From: Candidatus Zixiibacteriota bacterium
Lineage (GTDB): Bacteria > Zixibacteria > MSB-5A5 > GN15 > FEB-12
Assembly (NCBI GenBank): GCA_034003725.1
Contig: JAVEYB010000006.1
Coordinates: 124,001-188,000, forward strand
DNA: 64,000 bases
Direction: 5' to 3'
The notes beneath the pieces were generated by a model. That model searched no databases. It worked only from the letters and a program-made list of their open reading frames with translations, and was not told where the DNA came from. A program made the position numbers and the translations under genes. This document shows, piece by piece, positions 35,890 through 44,199 of the stretch. Position 1 is the stretch's first letter. Each line of letters opens with the position of its first letter.

Positions 35890-36823
35890 CGGCCTGCGTG
35901 AATAAATCACACGGGATCAGGACCGACGGCGGAACGTCGTGGCCGGACATGTACGCCGTGATTGCATCGACCGTCTTCACGCCGATTTCGTGCGGCTTCT
36001 GGATCACATCCGCGTAAATTTTCCCGGCCTTGATGGCCTCGCGCGCTTCGGGCACCGCATCAAACCCGACAATCGTCACCCTGCCTGACTTGCCTGCCTT
36101 TTCAACCGCGGCCAGCGCCCCAAGCGCCGAATCATCGTTGATACCGAAAATCGCCGCCAGATCGGGATGTGCCTGAAGTATGTCCTCGGCCGTTCGGAAG
36201 GCCTGGTCTTTGACTCCGCGCCCGCTCAGCTTCGCGACCACCGTCATTCCCGGCGCCGTCGCGATCTCTTCCTCAAACCCCTTCACGCGCTGGATGACCG
36301 ATTCGACTTCGGGATGATCGATAATCGCCACCTTGCCCTCTCCGCCAAGCGCATCGATCAGGGCGCGAGCGGCCAGCCGTCCCCCGGCCACATTGTCCGA
36401 GGCGACATGTGTCACCACCCGGGCGTTCTCCGCCAGACAGGCTATATCGGCCGTGAACACCGGTATCCCCGCCTCGTTTGCGGCTTTGATCGCCTCGCCG
36501 ATCGAGCGGGAATCACACGGGCAGACGACAATAGCGTTGACTTTCTGGATTATGAAATCCTGGAGCTGATCCTTCTGCCGCGCCACATCAAACTCGCCCG
36601 CGGTAATCAGAAGTTCATAGCCGTTGGCCTGCGCGGCCTCGCGAAGGCCGGCTTCGAGTTCTTGATAGAATGGATGCGTACGTGTGAGCAGACTGACGCC
36701 GATCGTGATGTCGGTCTTCGTGACGCCCGTATCCCGGGTGTTTGCCTTCTCCGTGGAGTCGCCGCACCCGGCTGCCAACAGCACAAACGCGGCTGTCGCC
36801 GCCCATCGGGAAATTCTCAGCAT
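35879..36823 (-). CDS. RbsB-type sugar-binding lipoprotein
   Basis: This 314-residue protein has a lipoprotein signal peptide (ISRWAATAAFVLLAAGC-G). The periplasmic-binding-protein type 1 fold begins ITIGVSLLTRTHPFYQELEAGL and includes IVVCPCDSRSIGEAIKAANEAGIPV, IFGINDDSALGALAAVEKAG and VTIVGFDAVPEA. ATG 36823 follows GAGGGTTGGT and is preferred; the frame is open to 37084. First gene of a five-gene operon, and the receptor for the imported sugar. The ligand is not proven; mannose is the inference from the downstream mannosidase. Confidence 0.9.
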   Translation of the reverse strand: MLRISRWAATAAFVLLAAGCGDSTEKANTRDTGVTKTDITIGVSLLTRTHPFYQELEAGLREAAQANGYELLITAGEFDVARQKDQLQDFIIQKVNAIVVCPCDSRSIGEAIKAANEAGIPVFTADIACLAENARVVTHVASDNVAGGRLAARALIDALGGEGKVAIIDHPEVESVIQRVKGFEEEIATAPGMTVVAKLSGRGVKDQAFRTAEDILQAHPDLAAIFGINDDSALGALAAVEKAGKSGRVTIVGFDAVPEAREAIKAGKIYADVIQKPHEIGVKTVDAITAYMSGHDVPPSVLIPCDLFTQADAE

Positions 36824-36894
36824 ACCAACCCTCGCCGTTTGCCGCTCCAGTTCGGCCCGCGCGGCTGCGACCGTCTTCATCTCAACTGGCAGTG

Positions 36895-36923
36895 AATATA
36901 ACTGACCGCGGCGAAGACCGCAA
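36895..36923 (-). promoter_or_regulatory. Probable promoter of the N-glycan operon
   Basis: On the minus strand TTGCGG (36923-36918), 17-base spacer, TATATT (36900-36895). Predicted start near 36888, about 65 bases before the binding-protein start. The remainder of the 36824-37172 gap up to the LRR promoter is GC-rich with no gene I can support. Confidence 0.55.
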
Positions 36924-37110
36924 TTGCACAGGATGCTCACGCGTGACCAATGGCTCGCAACACCCGCCGATGACGCGACCTGCGCGGGCGGACACCCGGC
37001 ATGCAACCTCCGGGAGCGCTGTATCGCATTGTCGTGTCGAGAGTTATGGCGTAGAGGGAGATGACGGAAATGCGCCGTCAACATCCCGCCTGCAGGACAT
37101 CGGCCTCACT

Positions 37111-37139
37111 TTGCAAATGTACTCGAAAAACCGTATATT
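37111..37139 (+). promoter_or_regulatory. Promoter of LRR lipoprotein gene
   Basis: TTGCAA (37111-37116), 17-base spacer, TATATT (37134-37139); predicted start near 37146, 27 bases before GTG 37173. Confidence 0.6.
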
Positions 37140-37172
37140 AGATAATGTACTCCCCTTTCTCGGAGGTGTTGC

Positions 37173-38297
37173 GTGCGGGGTTGCTGGCGCCTAGTGAGAA
37201 CAGTCTTTCTCTCCATCGTCTCTTTCTCTGTCCTGATCTGGCTGAGCTGTGCTGAAAGCGAACGAGATATTTCGGGCGAAGATGAGAGCCTTGACCACAC
37301 CGAACCGGCTGTTATCGCCGATCTGATAGTCACGGCGATGACTCCTACCGGGGTCAGCCTGGCGTGGACAGCCACCGGTGATGATGGCGATTCAGGGGTG
37401 GCTGCCGTCTATGATCTGCGCTACTGGCAGTACGAAATCACTTTCGATAACTGGGACTCGACTTTGCCCGTGCAGGGTCTGCCCGCACCGGGTCCGGCAC
37501 ACGCGAGAGACTCGGTATCCGTTACCGGGCTGATGGCCGACTCAACGTACTACTTCGCGATCAGGGTAGCCGACGAAGCCGGCAACTGGTCGGGCCTGTC
37601 GAATGTCGCGCAGGCAGTTTGTTTCGATGACTATGCCGTCACATTTGCCGATTCGGCGCTCGAACGCGTTGTTCGGTTTTATGTGAGCAAGCCAGGCGGC
37701 GACGTGCTCCGGTCCGATATGCTGGCGCTCTGGTCGGTCAATGCCTCCGGTCAGCACATACGAAACCTTTCAGGCATTGAACACTGCCGCAACCTGCGGC
37801 GGCTTCTGCTATGGAACAATCGCGTGACCGACATCAGTCCACTCTCCGGGCTCGTCGGTCTGCGAGTACTCAATATTGGCTACAACGGCCTGGCCGACAT
37901 CGGACCGCTGCAGAGTCTGGTCCTGCTCGATACCCTTGATCTTCACGCCAATGCAATCAGCGACATCGCGGCATTGTCCGGGATGAAAAACCTCTTGGAG
38001 TTGAACCTCAGCAGCAACGAAATCTGGAATATGGCGCCACTGGCGGACAATGCGACACTGCGAAGCCTGCTGCTCGATGACAATGAGATCGCCTTTGTTA
38101 ATGCGCTGTATAACGTGACCGGGCTCGACCGGTTGAGTCTCGCCCGGAACCACATCGACGACATCCTGCCGTTGACGTACAACGCCGGACTGGGAACCGG
38201 CGACACGATCTGGCTGACAGGCAACCCGCTGGCCGCATCGACGACCGACAGTCTGATCGCGGTGCTTCGTGATCGCGGCGTGATCGTGGTCAACTGA
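37173..38297 (+). CDS. Lipoprotein with FN3-like domain and internalin-type leucine-rich repeats
   Basis: The product has 374 residues. Signal peptide ending SVLIWLSC (lipobox, Cys ~26) is followed by a fibronectin type III-like domain (~45-150; PTGVSLAWTATGDDGDSG, STYYFAIRVADEAGNWSGLSN) and about seven SDS22/internalin-type repeats of ~22 residues (LRRLLLWNNRVTDISPLSGL and so on). GGAGGTG is placed before the GTG start. The final residues RDRGVIVVN match the usual LRR cap. A surface protein-binding role is likely; partner unknown. Confidence 0.85.
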   Translation: MRGCWRLVRTVFLSIVSFSVLIWLSCAESERDISGEDESLDHTEPAVIADLIVTAMTPTGVSLAWTATGDDGDSGVAAVYDLRYWQYEITFDNWDSTLPVQGLPAPGPAHARDSVSVTGLMADSTYYFAIRVADEAGNWSGLSNVAQAVCFDDYAVTFADSALERVVRFYVSKPGGDVLRSDMLALWSVNASGQHIRNLSGIEHCRNLRRLLLWNNRVTDISPLSGLVGLRVLNIGYNGLADIGPLQSLVLLDTLDLHANAISDIAALSGMKNLLELNLSSNEIWNMAPLADNATLRSLLLDDNEIAFVNALYNVTGLDRLSLARNHIDDILPLTYNAGLGTGDTIWLTGNPLAASTTDSLIAVLRDRGVIVVN

Positions 38298-38339
38298 AAA
38301 GACAGCCGCGCCCTTCGAATCCGAAAGCCGGCTTCGATA

Positions 38340-39209
38340 TCACCGTGAGTGCGCCCGTGCCGCCTGTTGAGCATACGCCGCCGGAATGTGAACGAGGTGA
38401 CACTTCGAGCAGCTCTCGCGACCTATCAACTGCATCAACTCACCTGCTCGTGCGGCGTCCACTTCGGGTTTGACGAGCTCTGATTCGAGCGCGGCGATCA
38501 ACGTGTCAATATCGTCGCTGACATAATAGTGACGCTCCGTCTCATGGCACACCATACAGGCGTCGCCAAACGTCTCGAACCGGCTCTTGAACCCCGCAAA
38601 CTGCGCCCGGGCATTCTCGATTTGACCCTGCGCCAGATCGGCGCCTATACCGCTGAAGTTTGTCTCCATCATCAGCATGAGACGGGCATAGCTGACATCA
38701 GCGCCGCTCAGCGGATCGGTGAGCGCAATATCAGCGAATCTCCCCCAGTGAAACCGATGCTGTACCGGGGCCATGGTCGACAGATGGCAGCTGTGACACA
38801 CCGCGCCGACCGCCTCGACTGCGGGCATGATCTGCGACATGTCCCGCGTCGCAACTGCCTCGGCAAGCCGATCCACAGGTTCAACCGGGTAACGGTCTGT
38901 CCATTCCGGCACCATCGCGGCGGCGCCGAGATACGCCTTTCTGAAGGCGTCGAAATCACCCGCGACATGATCCAGGTCGCCTTCGAGCGCGTCGCTCACC
39001 ATCGCTGAAAACGGTTGTGACATGCTCATCATGGCAAGCAGATACGCCGGCGCCGGGCTGACCGGCGGATAATACTGCTCAAGCGACGCAGGCAGGGTTG
39101 CGTGATGATCGACCATCGCCTCCCCGTCGCCGTGAACCGAGGCCGTGCCCGTGACCAGGACCACCACCACGAGGCACAGGACACCAATGCATTTGTTGAT
39201 CAGCTGCAC
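38340..39209 (-). CDS. Triheme c-type cytochrome, exported
   Basis: This 289-residue protein has a signal peptide (CIGVLCLVVVVLVTGTASVHG) and three CXXCH heme motifs: CHSCH, CMVCH and CSKCH. A Met/His-rich helical region links them. The start is GTG 39209 because AGGAGAG lies five bases upstream; the frame is open to 39278. Length and motif spacing suggest a cytochrome c'-like or diheme-derived electron carrier in the periplasm. A perfect HcpR/FNR-type palindrome is 77 bases upstream, which links it to nitrosative or anaerobic control. Confidence 0.85.
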   Translation of the reverse strand: MQLINKCIGVLCLVVVVLVTGTASVHGDGEAMVDHHATLPASLEQYYPPVSPAPAYLLAMMSMSQPFSAMVSDALEGDLDHVAGDFDAFRKAYLGAAAMVPEWTDRYPVEPVDRLAEAVATRDMSQIMPAVEAVGAVCHSCHLSTMAPVQHRFHWGRFADIALTDPLSGADVSYARLMLMMETNFSGIGADLAQGQIENARAQFAGFKSRFETFGDACMVCHETERHYYVSDDIDTLIAALESELVKPEVDAARAGELMQLIGRESCSKCHLVHIPAAYAQQAARAHSR

Positions 39210-39285
39210 GGTACTCTCCTGAAGTTGTGATGTGTGAATATGAATCGAACCGATTCGCATAAAGCGGTTGCCCGCCACTGGAGGC

Positions 39286-39301
39286 TTTGACTTAAGTCAA
39301 A
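39286..39301. promoter_or_regulatory. HcpR/FNR-family operator TTTGAC-TTAA-GTCAAA
   Basis: This is a perfect 16-base dyad matching the CRP/FNR-family site TTGAC-N4-GTCAA that I know as the HcpR consensus. A weak TATA-like TTTATG lies on the minus strand at about the spacing expected for class II activation of the cytochrome gene. The long gap 39210-39829 also holds GACAT-N8-ATGTC (39641-39658) and the promoter of the NnrS gene. Confidence 0.65.
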
Positions 39302-39722
39302 TCCGGCATCTAGCCGACTACCGGGAGGACCTGCACGTGAGAACCGACTGTCGCTGTTGCAGCCATCGTTACCGGAAGGTCGATTGACAGGGCGCAGCTG
39401 CGTGCGCTGCAACCGTCGAACCTGATAGTTGCCTCCACTGCTGTGAACCGGATGTGACCGCACGTGCAATAGGCGCGCCCGAACGGCGGGGCAGCGGACC
39501 CCGAAAACGGCCGATGCAACAGAGTACAGTGGCTCCGGGTTGGCAGAATCCAGCGCGGCGCCGCTCTCCTCCCGCCCAACTGTTTTCGTTGAGAATATTG
39601 GATCGATAATATCTAAGTTATCGCCATCCCGGCAGATCTCGACATCTTATTATATGTCAAATAGTTACGCTTGTAATACTAAATCGTGACAGGCCGGTTT
39701 CTGCACATACTTCAGATTGCAG

Positions 39723-39751
39723 TTGACAACCGGGTCCAGATTATTTAAGAT
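39723..39751 (+). promoter_or_regulatory. Promoter of the NnrS-RIC operon
   Basis: TTGACA (39723-39728), 17-base spacer, TAAGAT (39746-39751). Predicted start about 73 bases before GTG 39830. Confidence 0.5.
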
Positions 39752-39829
39752 AACGGAGTCCGAAATACGAAATAGCATGTCGCTCGATTCGAGCGACCGA
39801 CCGGTTACCATGTAGGGCGAGTACCAGAC

Positions 39830-41161
39830 GTGAATGCAATTCGACTCCACCGACCGTTTTTCTCCTCCGCGATAGTCTGCACGCTGACTGTCGGGACCGG
39901 CTGGGGCGCGTATCTCCTCTGGCAGATCAGCGAAGCCGGCTCGTTTACCGCAGTGTCGCTTCATCTGATCAACGCCCACGGCCATGCCCAGGTCTTCGGC
40001 TGGGTCGGCCTGTTTATCATGGGCTTCACTCTTCAGATACTCCCCCGCTTCCTCCAGACAAAAGTGTGGGGACCCAGTTTGGTTGACTGGGTCTTCGGCC
40101 TCATGATTGTCGGTATCCTCGGCCGGCTCGTCGGCGGGTATTACTGGGACGCCGCCTGGGGCCGCCTTGTCGGCCAATTCGGCAGCGTCAGTGAAATCGT
40201 CGCCGTGGCCCTGTTTGTACTGATTGTCGTCAGGACAGTTCGACAATCGCTGTCCCCTGTCTCCGTAATCGAACTGTATATACTGGCGTCGTTGTTCTGG
40301 CTGACGGTTGCGGTCGTCTTCTCTGCGGTCCATTTCGCGATTACCGTCGGGGCGCCGAGCCGACCGGCGCTGCTCCAGCAGGTGGCCACCTGGCAGGCTC
40401 CTCTACGCGACGTACAGATAATCGGTTTTGCGCTCGTGATGATTCTCGGTGTCAGCCAGCGCATCTTGCCGGGCGTGTACCGGACTGAGGCTACCGACAG
40501 TCGGAAGAGCCTGACCGTACTGATCCTCGTCAACCTGGCCGTGCTGCTCGCCGTGGTCGCCCATCCTGTCTTCATCTCGACCGGATCAATGCTGGCGCTC
40601 GTCGTGCGAGGGGCGGCAGGACTGCTGCTGTTCGTGTCCGTCGCCTGGTTGATAATTCCCTGGAGGCTATGGCGATTGCCAAAACCGCCCGACCGAAGCG
40701 CAAAGTTTATCTCGACCGCGTTCGGTTGGCTGCTCGCGTCGCTCACCCTCACCCTGCTGACGCCCCTTTACTCCGGCTGGAGCGATATGGCCTTCTCGCA
40801 TGCGTACTTCGGCGCGGCACGGCATGCTATCACGGTCGGCTTCGTCTCTCAAATGATTCTCGGTGTGGCCGCCCGAGTTGTTCCGTTCCTTCAGGGATTA
40901 AATGCGAAAGATCTCCCCTCGCTGCGGAGCGTGTATGCACTGATCAATGTCGGCTGCTCCCTCCGCGTTATCCTGCAGATTGCGACCGACCATGCTCCCG
41001 CCGCCTTTCAGCTGATCGCCGTGAGCGGACTGCTGGAGCTTACTGCAATAGCCGTCTGGGGTGTACACCTGATCCGCCTCATGTATTCGCGACCGTCGCC
41101 GCCGTTTGATTCGCACAGAGGCATTTCCGGCGGAATGCGCGTACGCAATAAGATCGTATAG
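39830..41161 (+). CDS. nnrS: NnrS family protein
   Basis: This 443-residue protein has about twelve membrane helices and the NnrS signatures: HGHAQVFGWVGLFIMGF near residue 50, a second WQAPLRDVQIIGFALVMILG block, and FSHAYFGAARHAITVGFVSQMILGVAARVVP. NnrS proteins bind heme and copper and protect against nitric oxide. Start is GTG 39830 with only a weak upstream purine tract. The next gene, 28 bases on, encodes the NO-stress Fe-S repair protein, which supports the assignment. Confidence 0.85.
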   Translation: MNAIRLHRPFFSSAIVCTLTVGTGWGAYLLWQISEAGSFTAVSLHLINAHGHAQVFGWVGLFIMGFTLQILPRFLQTKVWGPSLVDWVFGLMIVGILGRLVGGYYWDAAWGRLVGQFGSVSEIVAVALFVLIVVRTVRQSLSPVSVIELYILASLFWLTVAVVFSAVHFAITVGAPSRPALLQQVATWQAPLRDVQIIGFALVMILGVSQRILPGVYRTEATDSRKSLTVLILVNLAVLLAVVAHPVFISTGSMLALVVRGAAGLLLFVSVAWLIIPWRLWRLPKPPDRSAKFISTAFGWLLASLTLTLLTPLYSGWSDMAFSHAYFGAARHAITVGFVSQMILGVAARVVPFLQGLNAKDLPSLRSVYALINVGCSLRVILQIATDHAPAAFQLIAVSGLLELTAIAVWGVHLIRLMYSRPSPPFDSHRGISGGMRVRNKIV

Positions 41162-41189
41162 CCTAACCAGTCACAAGAGGATATTACTC

Positions 41190-41861
41190 ATGACCATCTC
41201 CACGGAATCAACCGTCGCATCGCTGGCCACCGAGCACCCGCTCGCTACTCGCGTCTTCTCGCGTTATGGTATCGACTTCTGCTGTGGCGGTGGACGGCCG
41301 CTGAAGGATGTGTGCGGAGAAAAGGGTCTCGATGTCGGCCGCGTGGTTGAAGAGATCCGACAGGAACTATCGTCTGCCGACGAGCAGGTTCATCGATGGG
41401 ACACCCGGCCGCTCGACAAACTGATCCAGCATATCCTCGACACGTATCATCGTCCGCTCGACGAGGAACTTCCGCGCCTGCAGCAAATGGCCGCCCGGGT
41501 GCTCGAGGTTCATCACGATAAAGACCCCGGGCGGTTGACCGAACTGGTCGACGTCTATGCCGGCCTGAAGACGGAATTGGAGGATCACATGGCCAAAGAA
41601 GAACAGATTCTGTTCCCCATGATCCTGAGAGGACAGGGTGCGCTAACCAATGGACCCATTGCGGTCATGGAACACGAGCACGAATCGGTTGGCATCGCCC
41701 TTCGGCGGCTGCGCGAACTGACCGATGACTTCGAAGTGCCGCTCGAAGCCTGCAATACCTGGAGGGCGTTGTGGAAGGGCCTCGAAGCGCTCGAACAGTC
41801 GCTTCACGTGCATATTCACCTCGAAAACAACATTCTCTTTCCGCGTGCCTTGGAGAATTGA
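41190..41861 (+). CDS. ric: Iron-sulfur cluster repair di-iron protein (RIC/ScdA/YtfE)
   Basis: This 223-residue protein has an N-terminal DUF542 (residues 1-60) with the paired cysteines C31-C32 in YGIDFCCGGGRPL and a C-terminal hemerythrin-like domain with di-iron ligands in DKLIQHILDTYHRPLDEELP, EVHHDKDPGR, HMAKEEQILFPM, EHEHESVG and HVHIHLENNILFPRAL. ATG 41190 has AGAGGAT upstream. RIC proteins restore clusters damaged by NO or peroxide. It is cotranscribed with nnrS. Confidence 0.95.
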   Translation: MTISTESTVASLATEHPLATRVFSRYGIDFCCGGGRPLKDVCGEKGLDVGRVVEEIRQELSSADEQVHRWDTRPLDKLIQHILDTYHRPLDEELPRLQQMAARVLEVHHDKDPGRLTELVDVYAGLKTELEDHMAKEEQILFPMILRGQGALTNGPIAVMEHEHESVGIALRRLRELTDDFEVPLEACNTWRALWKGLEALEQSLHVHIHLENNILFPRALEN

Positions 41862-41901
41862 ACGAGGACCGGCGCCGATGCGCTCCTTCGACGCGTGATC
41901 C

Positions 41902-41987
41902 TCACTTCGGCCTCAGGTAAAACAGCAGCGAACCCTCGCCCGACAGCAGTATCACCTTTCCCAACAGGGTTCGCTGCATGGTGATAC
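41902..41987 (-). other. Interlocked inverted repeats and possible 25-codon ORF
   Basis: GCAGCGAACCCT (41925-41936) is complementary to AGGGTTCGCTGC (41966-41977), and GTATCACC (41949-41956) to GGTGATAC (41980-41987), in an a-b-a'-b' order. The same block contains a minus-strand ORF from ATG 41979 to TGA 41902-41904 encoding a short hydrophobic peptide (MQRTLLGKVILLSGEG...), with GAGGT seven bases before its ATG. Neither the RNA structure nor the ORF is established. The rest of the 41862-42266 gap shows nothing else but the kinase promoter. Confidence 0.3.
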
Positions 41988-42228
41988 CTCGTGTGCCCTG
42001 CTGTTATCGAGAGCCGTGCCCCATGCGGTACGCGGACTGCACGACCGGATGACCGGCGTTGCGAGGTCATGCCTGACCAGTCGAGCTGATCGAGGGACGC
42101 CCCTTCCGTGTGCCCCGCTGCGGCCGGCATGTACCAGGCACCGGGAATAACATCGCGTCGAATAGCTGCCCGAAAGGCAGTCGATTCACTCCGCAATCCC
42201 GCCCGCCGGCTGCCTCACCGAAAAGCGT

Positions 42229-42257
42229 TTGACAGTTTCCGCACATTGTACTCTATT
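42229..42257 (+). promoter_or_regulatory. Promoter of NarL-type kinase gene
   Basis: TTGACA (42229-42234), 17-base spacer, TCTATT (42252-42257). The predicted start (about 42264) lies within a few bases of ATG 42267. Confidence 0.45.
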
Positions 42258-42266
42258 AGTATCTGT

Positions 42267-43454
42267 ATGGCGAAAGAAAACCCCCGAAATCCCTCCGATC
42301 TCCCGGCAAGCCCCGCCCGCGCACAGGAGACAACCGCAGCCGGTTCGGGCAGCCGAAAAGGACTCGATCACGAGCTGCATTTACGGTCACGTGAGCTCGC
42401 CGAACGAATCAAGGAGCTGGGAGTCATCCACTCCGTATCGACTCTCTTTGAGACCAAAATCGTCGATTTGACTGAGGTCTTCCAGAAAATCGTAAACGTT
42501 CTGCCTTCCGCGTGGCAATATCCGGAATTGGCCTGCGCGCGGATCAGTATGAAAAACCGCGATTACCGCAGTTCAAGCTATCGCGAGCCGATCTGTCTGA
42601 TACAGGAAGATATTCTGGCAGTCGGAGAAAAAATAGGGACACTGGAGGTGGGCTATTTCGAGCCGCTGCCCGATGGCTCGGAACCCGACTTTCTCGTCGA
42701 GGAAAAAGGCCTGCTGACAATCGTCGCTCGCCGGCTCGCCGAGGCTTACTCGCTGAAAGAATCCCAACTCCAGCTCGCGACATATCAGCAGCACCTTCGT
42801 TCGCTGGCGTCTGAGCTGACGTTGACCGAGGAACGCGAACGCCGACGGTTGGCTCTGCATCTGCACGACAGCATCGGCCAGGGCCTCGCTCTTGCCAAAC
42901 TCAAGCTGGAGACATTGCGACACGTCCTTCCCGAGGCGTTCAAGGAACGGGTCGGGGATGTCCTGACGCTCGTCCAGCAGATCATTGCCGAGGCCCGCTC
43001 GATTACGGCCGAAATCAGCCCGCCCATCCTCTACGAACTGAGCTTCTACCAGGCGATTGTGTGGCTGTGCGACCACTTCAAAAAGCAGTTCGGAATGACC
43101 ATCGAGGTCGTCGGCGCCGACCAGAATTTCCTGCTCGGCGAAGGCGTCCGGGTCATGTTGTTCCGGTCGATTCAGGAGCTCCTGACGAATGCCGTCAAAC
43201 ACGCCAGCGCCACCGAAGTGCGCGTTTGCCTGGAGCGCGAAGAACATGCCGTGCATGTCTGCATCGAGGACAACGGCGTGGGCTTCGGTCCCGAACAACA
43301 GAATCGGTATCCATCCGCGAGCGGCGGGTTCGGGATATTCAGTATCCGGGAACGGCTCGCTCATCTGGGCGGACGACTGACCATCGAGTCGAGTCCCGGC
43401 AAGGGCGCGCGGGTCCATTTGTGGGTACCGGCTGCGGAACGGACCGTGGTATGA
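42267..43454 (+). CDS. Cytoplasmic NarL-family sensor histidine kinase
   Basis: The product has 395 residues with no membrane helix. A GAF-like domain (~50-200; LGVIHSVSTLFE, LTEVFQKIVNVLPSAWQYPE, PICLIQEDILAVG) is followed by the HisKA_3 dimerisation helix with ERRRLALHLHDSIGQGLALAK and an ATPase domain with ELLTNAVKHASA, EDNGVGFG and GGFGIFSIRERLAHLGG. The frame extends upstream to 42108, but ATG 42267 fits the family and the predicted promoter. The cognate regulator follows after 19 bases. The GAF domain could sense redox or NO, judged only from its place beside nnrS and ric. Confidence 0.9.
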   Translation: MAKENPRNPSDLPASPARAQETTAAGSGSRKGLDHELHLRSRELAERIKELGVIHSVSTLFETKIVDLTEVFQKIVNVLPSAWQYPELACARISMKNRDYRSSSYREPICLIQEDILAVGEKIGTLEVGYFEPLPDGSEPDFLVEEKGLLTIVARRLAEAYSLKESQLQLATYQQHLRSLASELTLTEERERRRLALHLHDSIGQGLALAKLKLETLRHVLPEAFKERVGDVLTLVQQIIAEARSITAEISPPILYELSFYQAIVWLCDHFKKQFGMTIEVVGADQNFLLGEGVRVMLFRSIQELLTNAVKHASATEVRVCLEREEHAVHVCIEDNGVGFGPEQQNRYPSASGGFGIFSIRERLAHLGGRLTIESSPGKGARVHLWVPAAERTVV

Positions 43455-43473
43455 ACTCGTGGAGGAATGACCG

Positions 43474-44139
43474 ATGAAGATTCTGTTGGCAGACAACCAC
43501 AGGCTCTTTTGCGAGGGCCTCCGCGTCCTGCTCGAAAAACAACCGCACATGGAGATCGTCGGTGAGGCCAACAACGGGCGACTGGCGGTGCGCCTCTGTC
43601 GTGAACTCTCCCCGGATCTGGTCGTGATGGATGTCGGTATGCCCGAATTAAACGGAATCGAGGCTACCCGGCAGATCAAGACCGAAATGCCCAACATCAA
43701 GGTCCTCGCCGTCTCGATGCACGCCGACCGACAGTACGTCGCAGGCATGTTGTCCGCAGGGGCCTCCGGCTACGTGCTGAAAGACAGCGCCTTCACCGAA
43801 CTCAGCGAGGCGATCAGGATCGTCACCCGGGGCGGCCGCTACCTCAGTCCGGATATCGTCGATGTCGTCGTCGAGGACTACGCGCATCGACTGTCGCCCG
43901 CCCTCGGCTCCGCCCTGCAGAAACTCTCCGCACGCGAACGGGAAGTCCTGCAGATGATTGCGGAAGGGTTTGCCACCGCCGATATCGCCGCCAAACTCAA
44001 CGTGAGTCGGAAAACGGTGGAAACGCACCGCAAAAACCTCATGCTGAAACTCGATATCAGGACCGTGGCGGAATTGACGAAGTTCGCGATCCGCGAAGGA
44101 CTTACCTCGCTCGATTTGTCCGACGACTCGTCGTCATAG
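43474..44139 (+). CDS. NarL/LuxR-family response regulator
   Basis: This 221-residue protein has a receiver domain with LLADNHRLF, phosphosite LVVMDVGMPE and VLKDSAF, followed by a LuxR-type HTH (LSAREREVLQMIAEGFATADIAAKLNVSRKTVETHRKNLMLKLDIRT). The cognate kinase is directly upstream. The pair is a standard transcriptional two-component system. Confidence 0.95.
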   Translation: MKILLADNHRLFCEGLRVLLEKQPHMEIVGEANNGRLAVRLCRELSPDLVVMDVGMPELNGIEATRQIKTEMPNIKVLAVSMHADRQYVAGMLSAGASGYVLKDSAFTELSEAIRIVTRGGRYLSPDIVDVVVEDYAHRLSPALGSALQKLSAREREVLQMIAEGFATADIAAKLNVSRKTVETHRKNLMLKLDIRTVAELTKFAIREGLTSLDLSDDSSS

Positions 44140-44164
44140 CAATCTCCTGCCCCCCTCGGCAGGA

Positions 44165-44192
44165 CATGCGGCAGCCCGTCGGCTGCCGCATG
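44165..44192. terminator. Hairpin between convergent genes
   Basis: CATGCGGCAGCC-CGTC-GGCTGCCGCATG is a perfect 12-pair stem with a 4-base loop between the regulator stop (44139) and the aminotransferase stop (44200). It lacks a T-run but is well placed as a bidirectional transcript end. Confidence 0.6.
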
Positions 44193-44199
44193 CCGTCCA

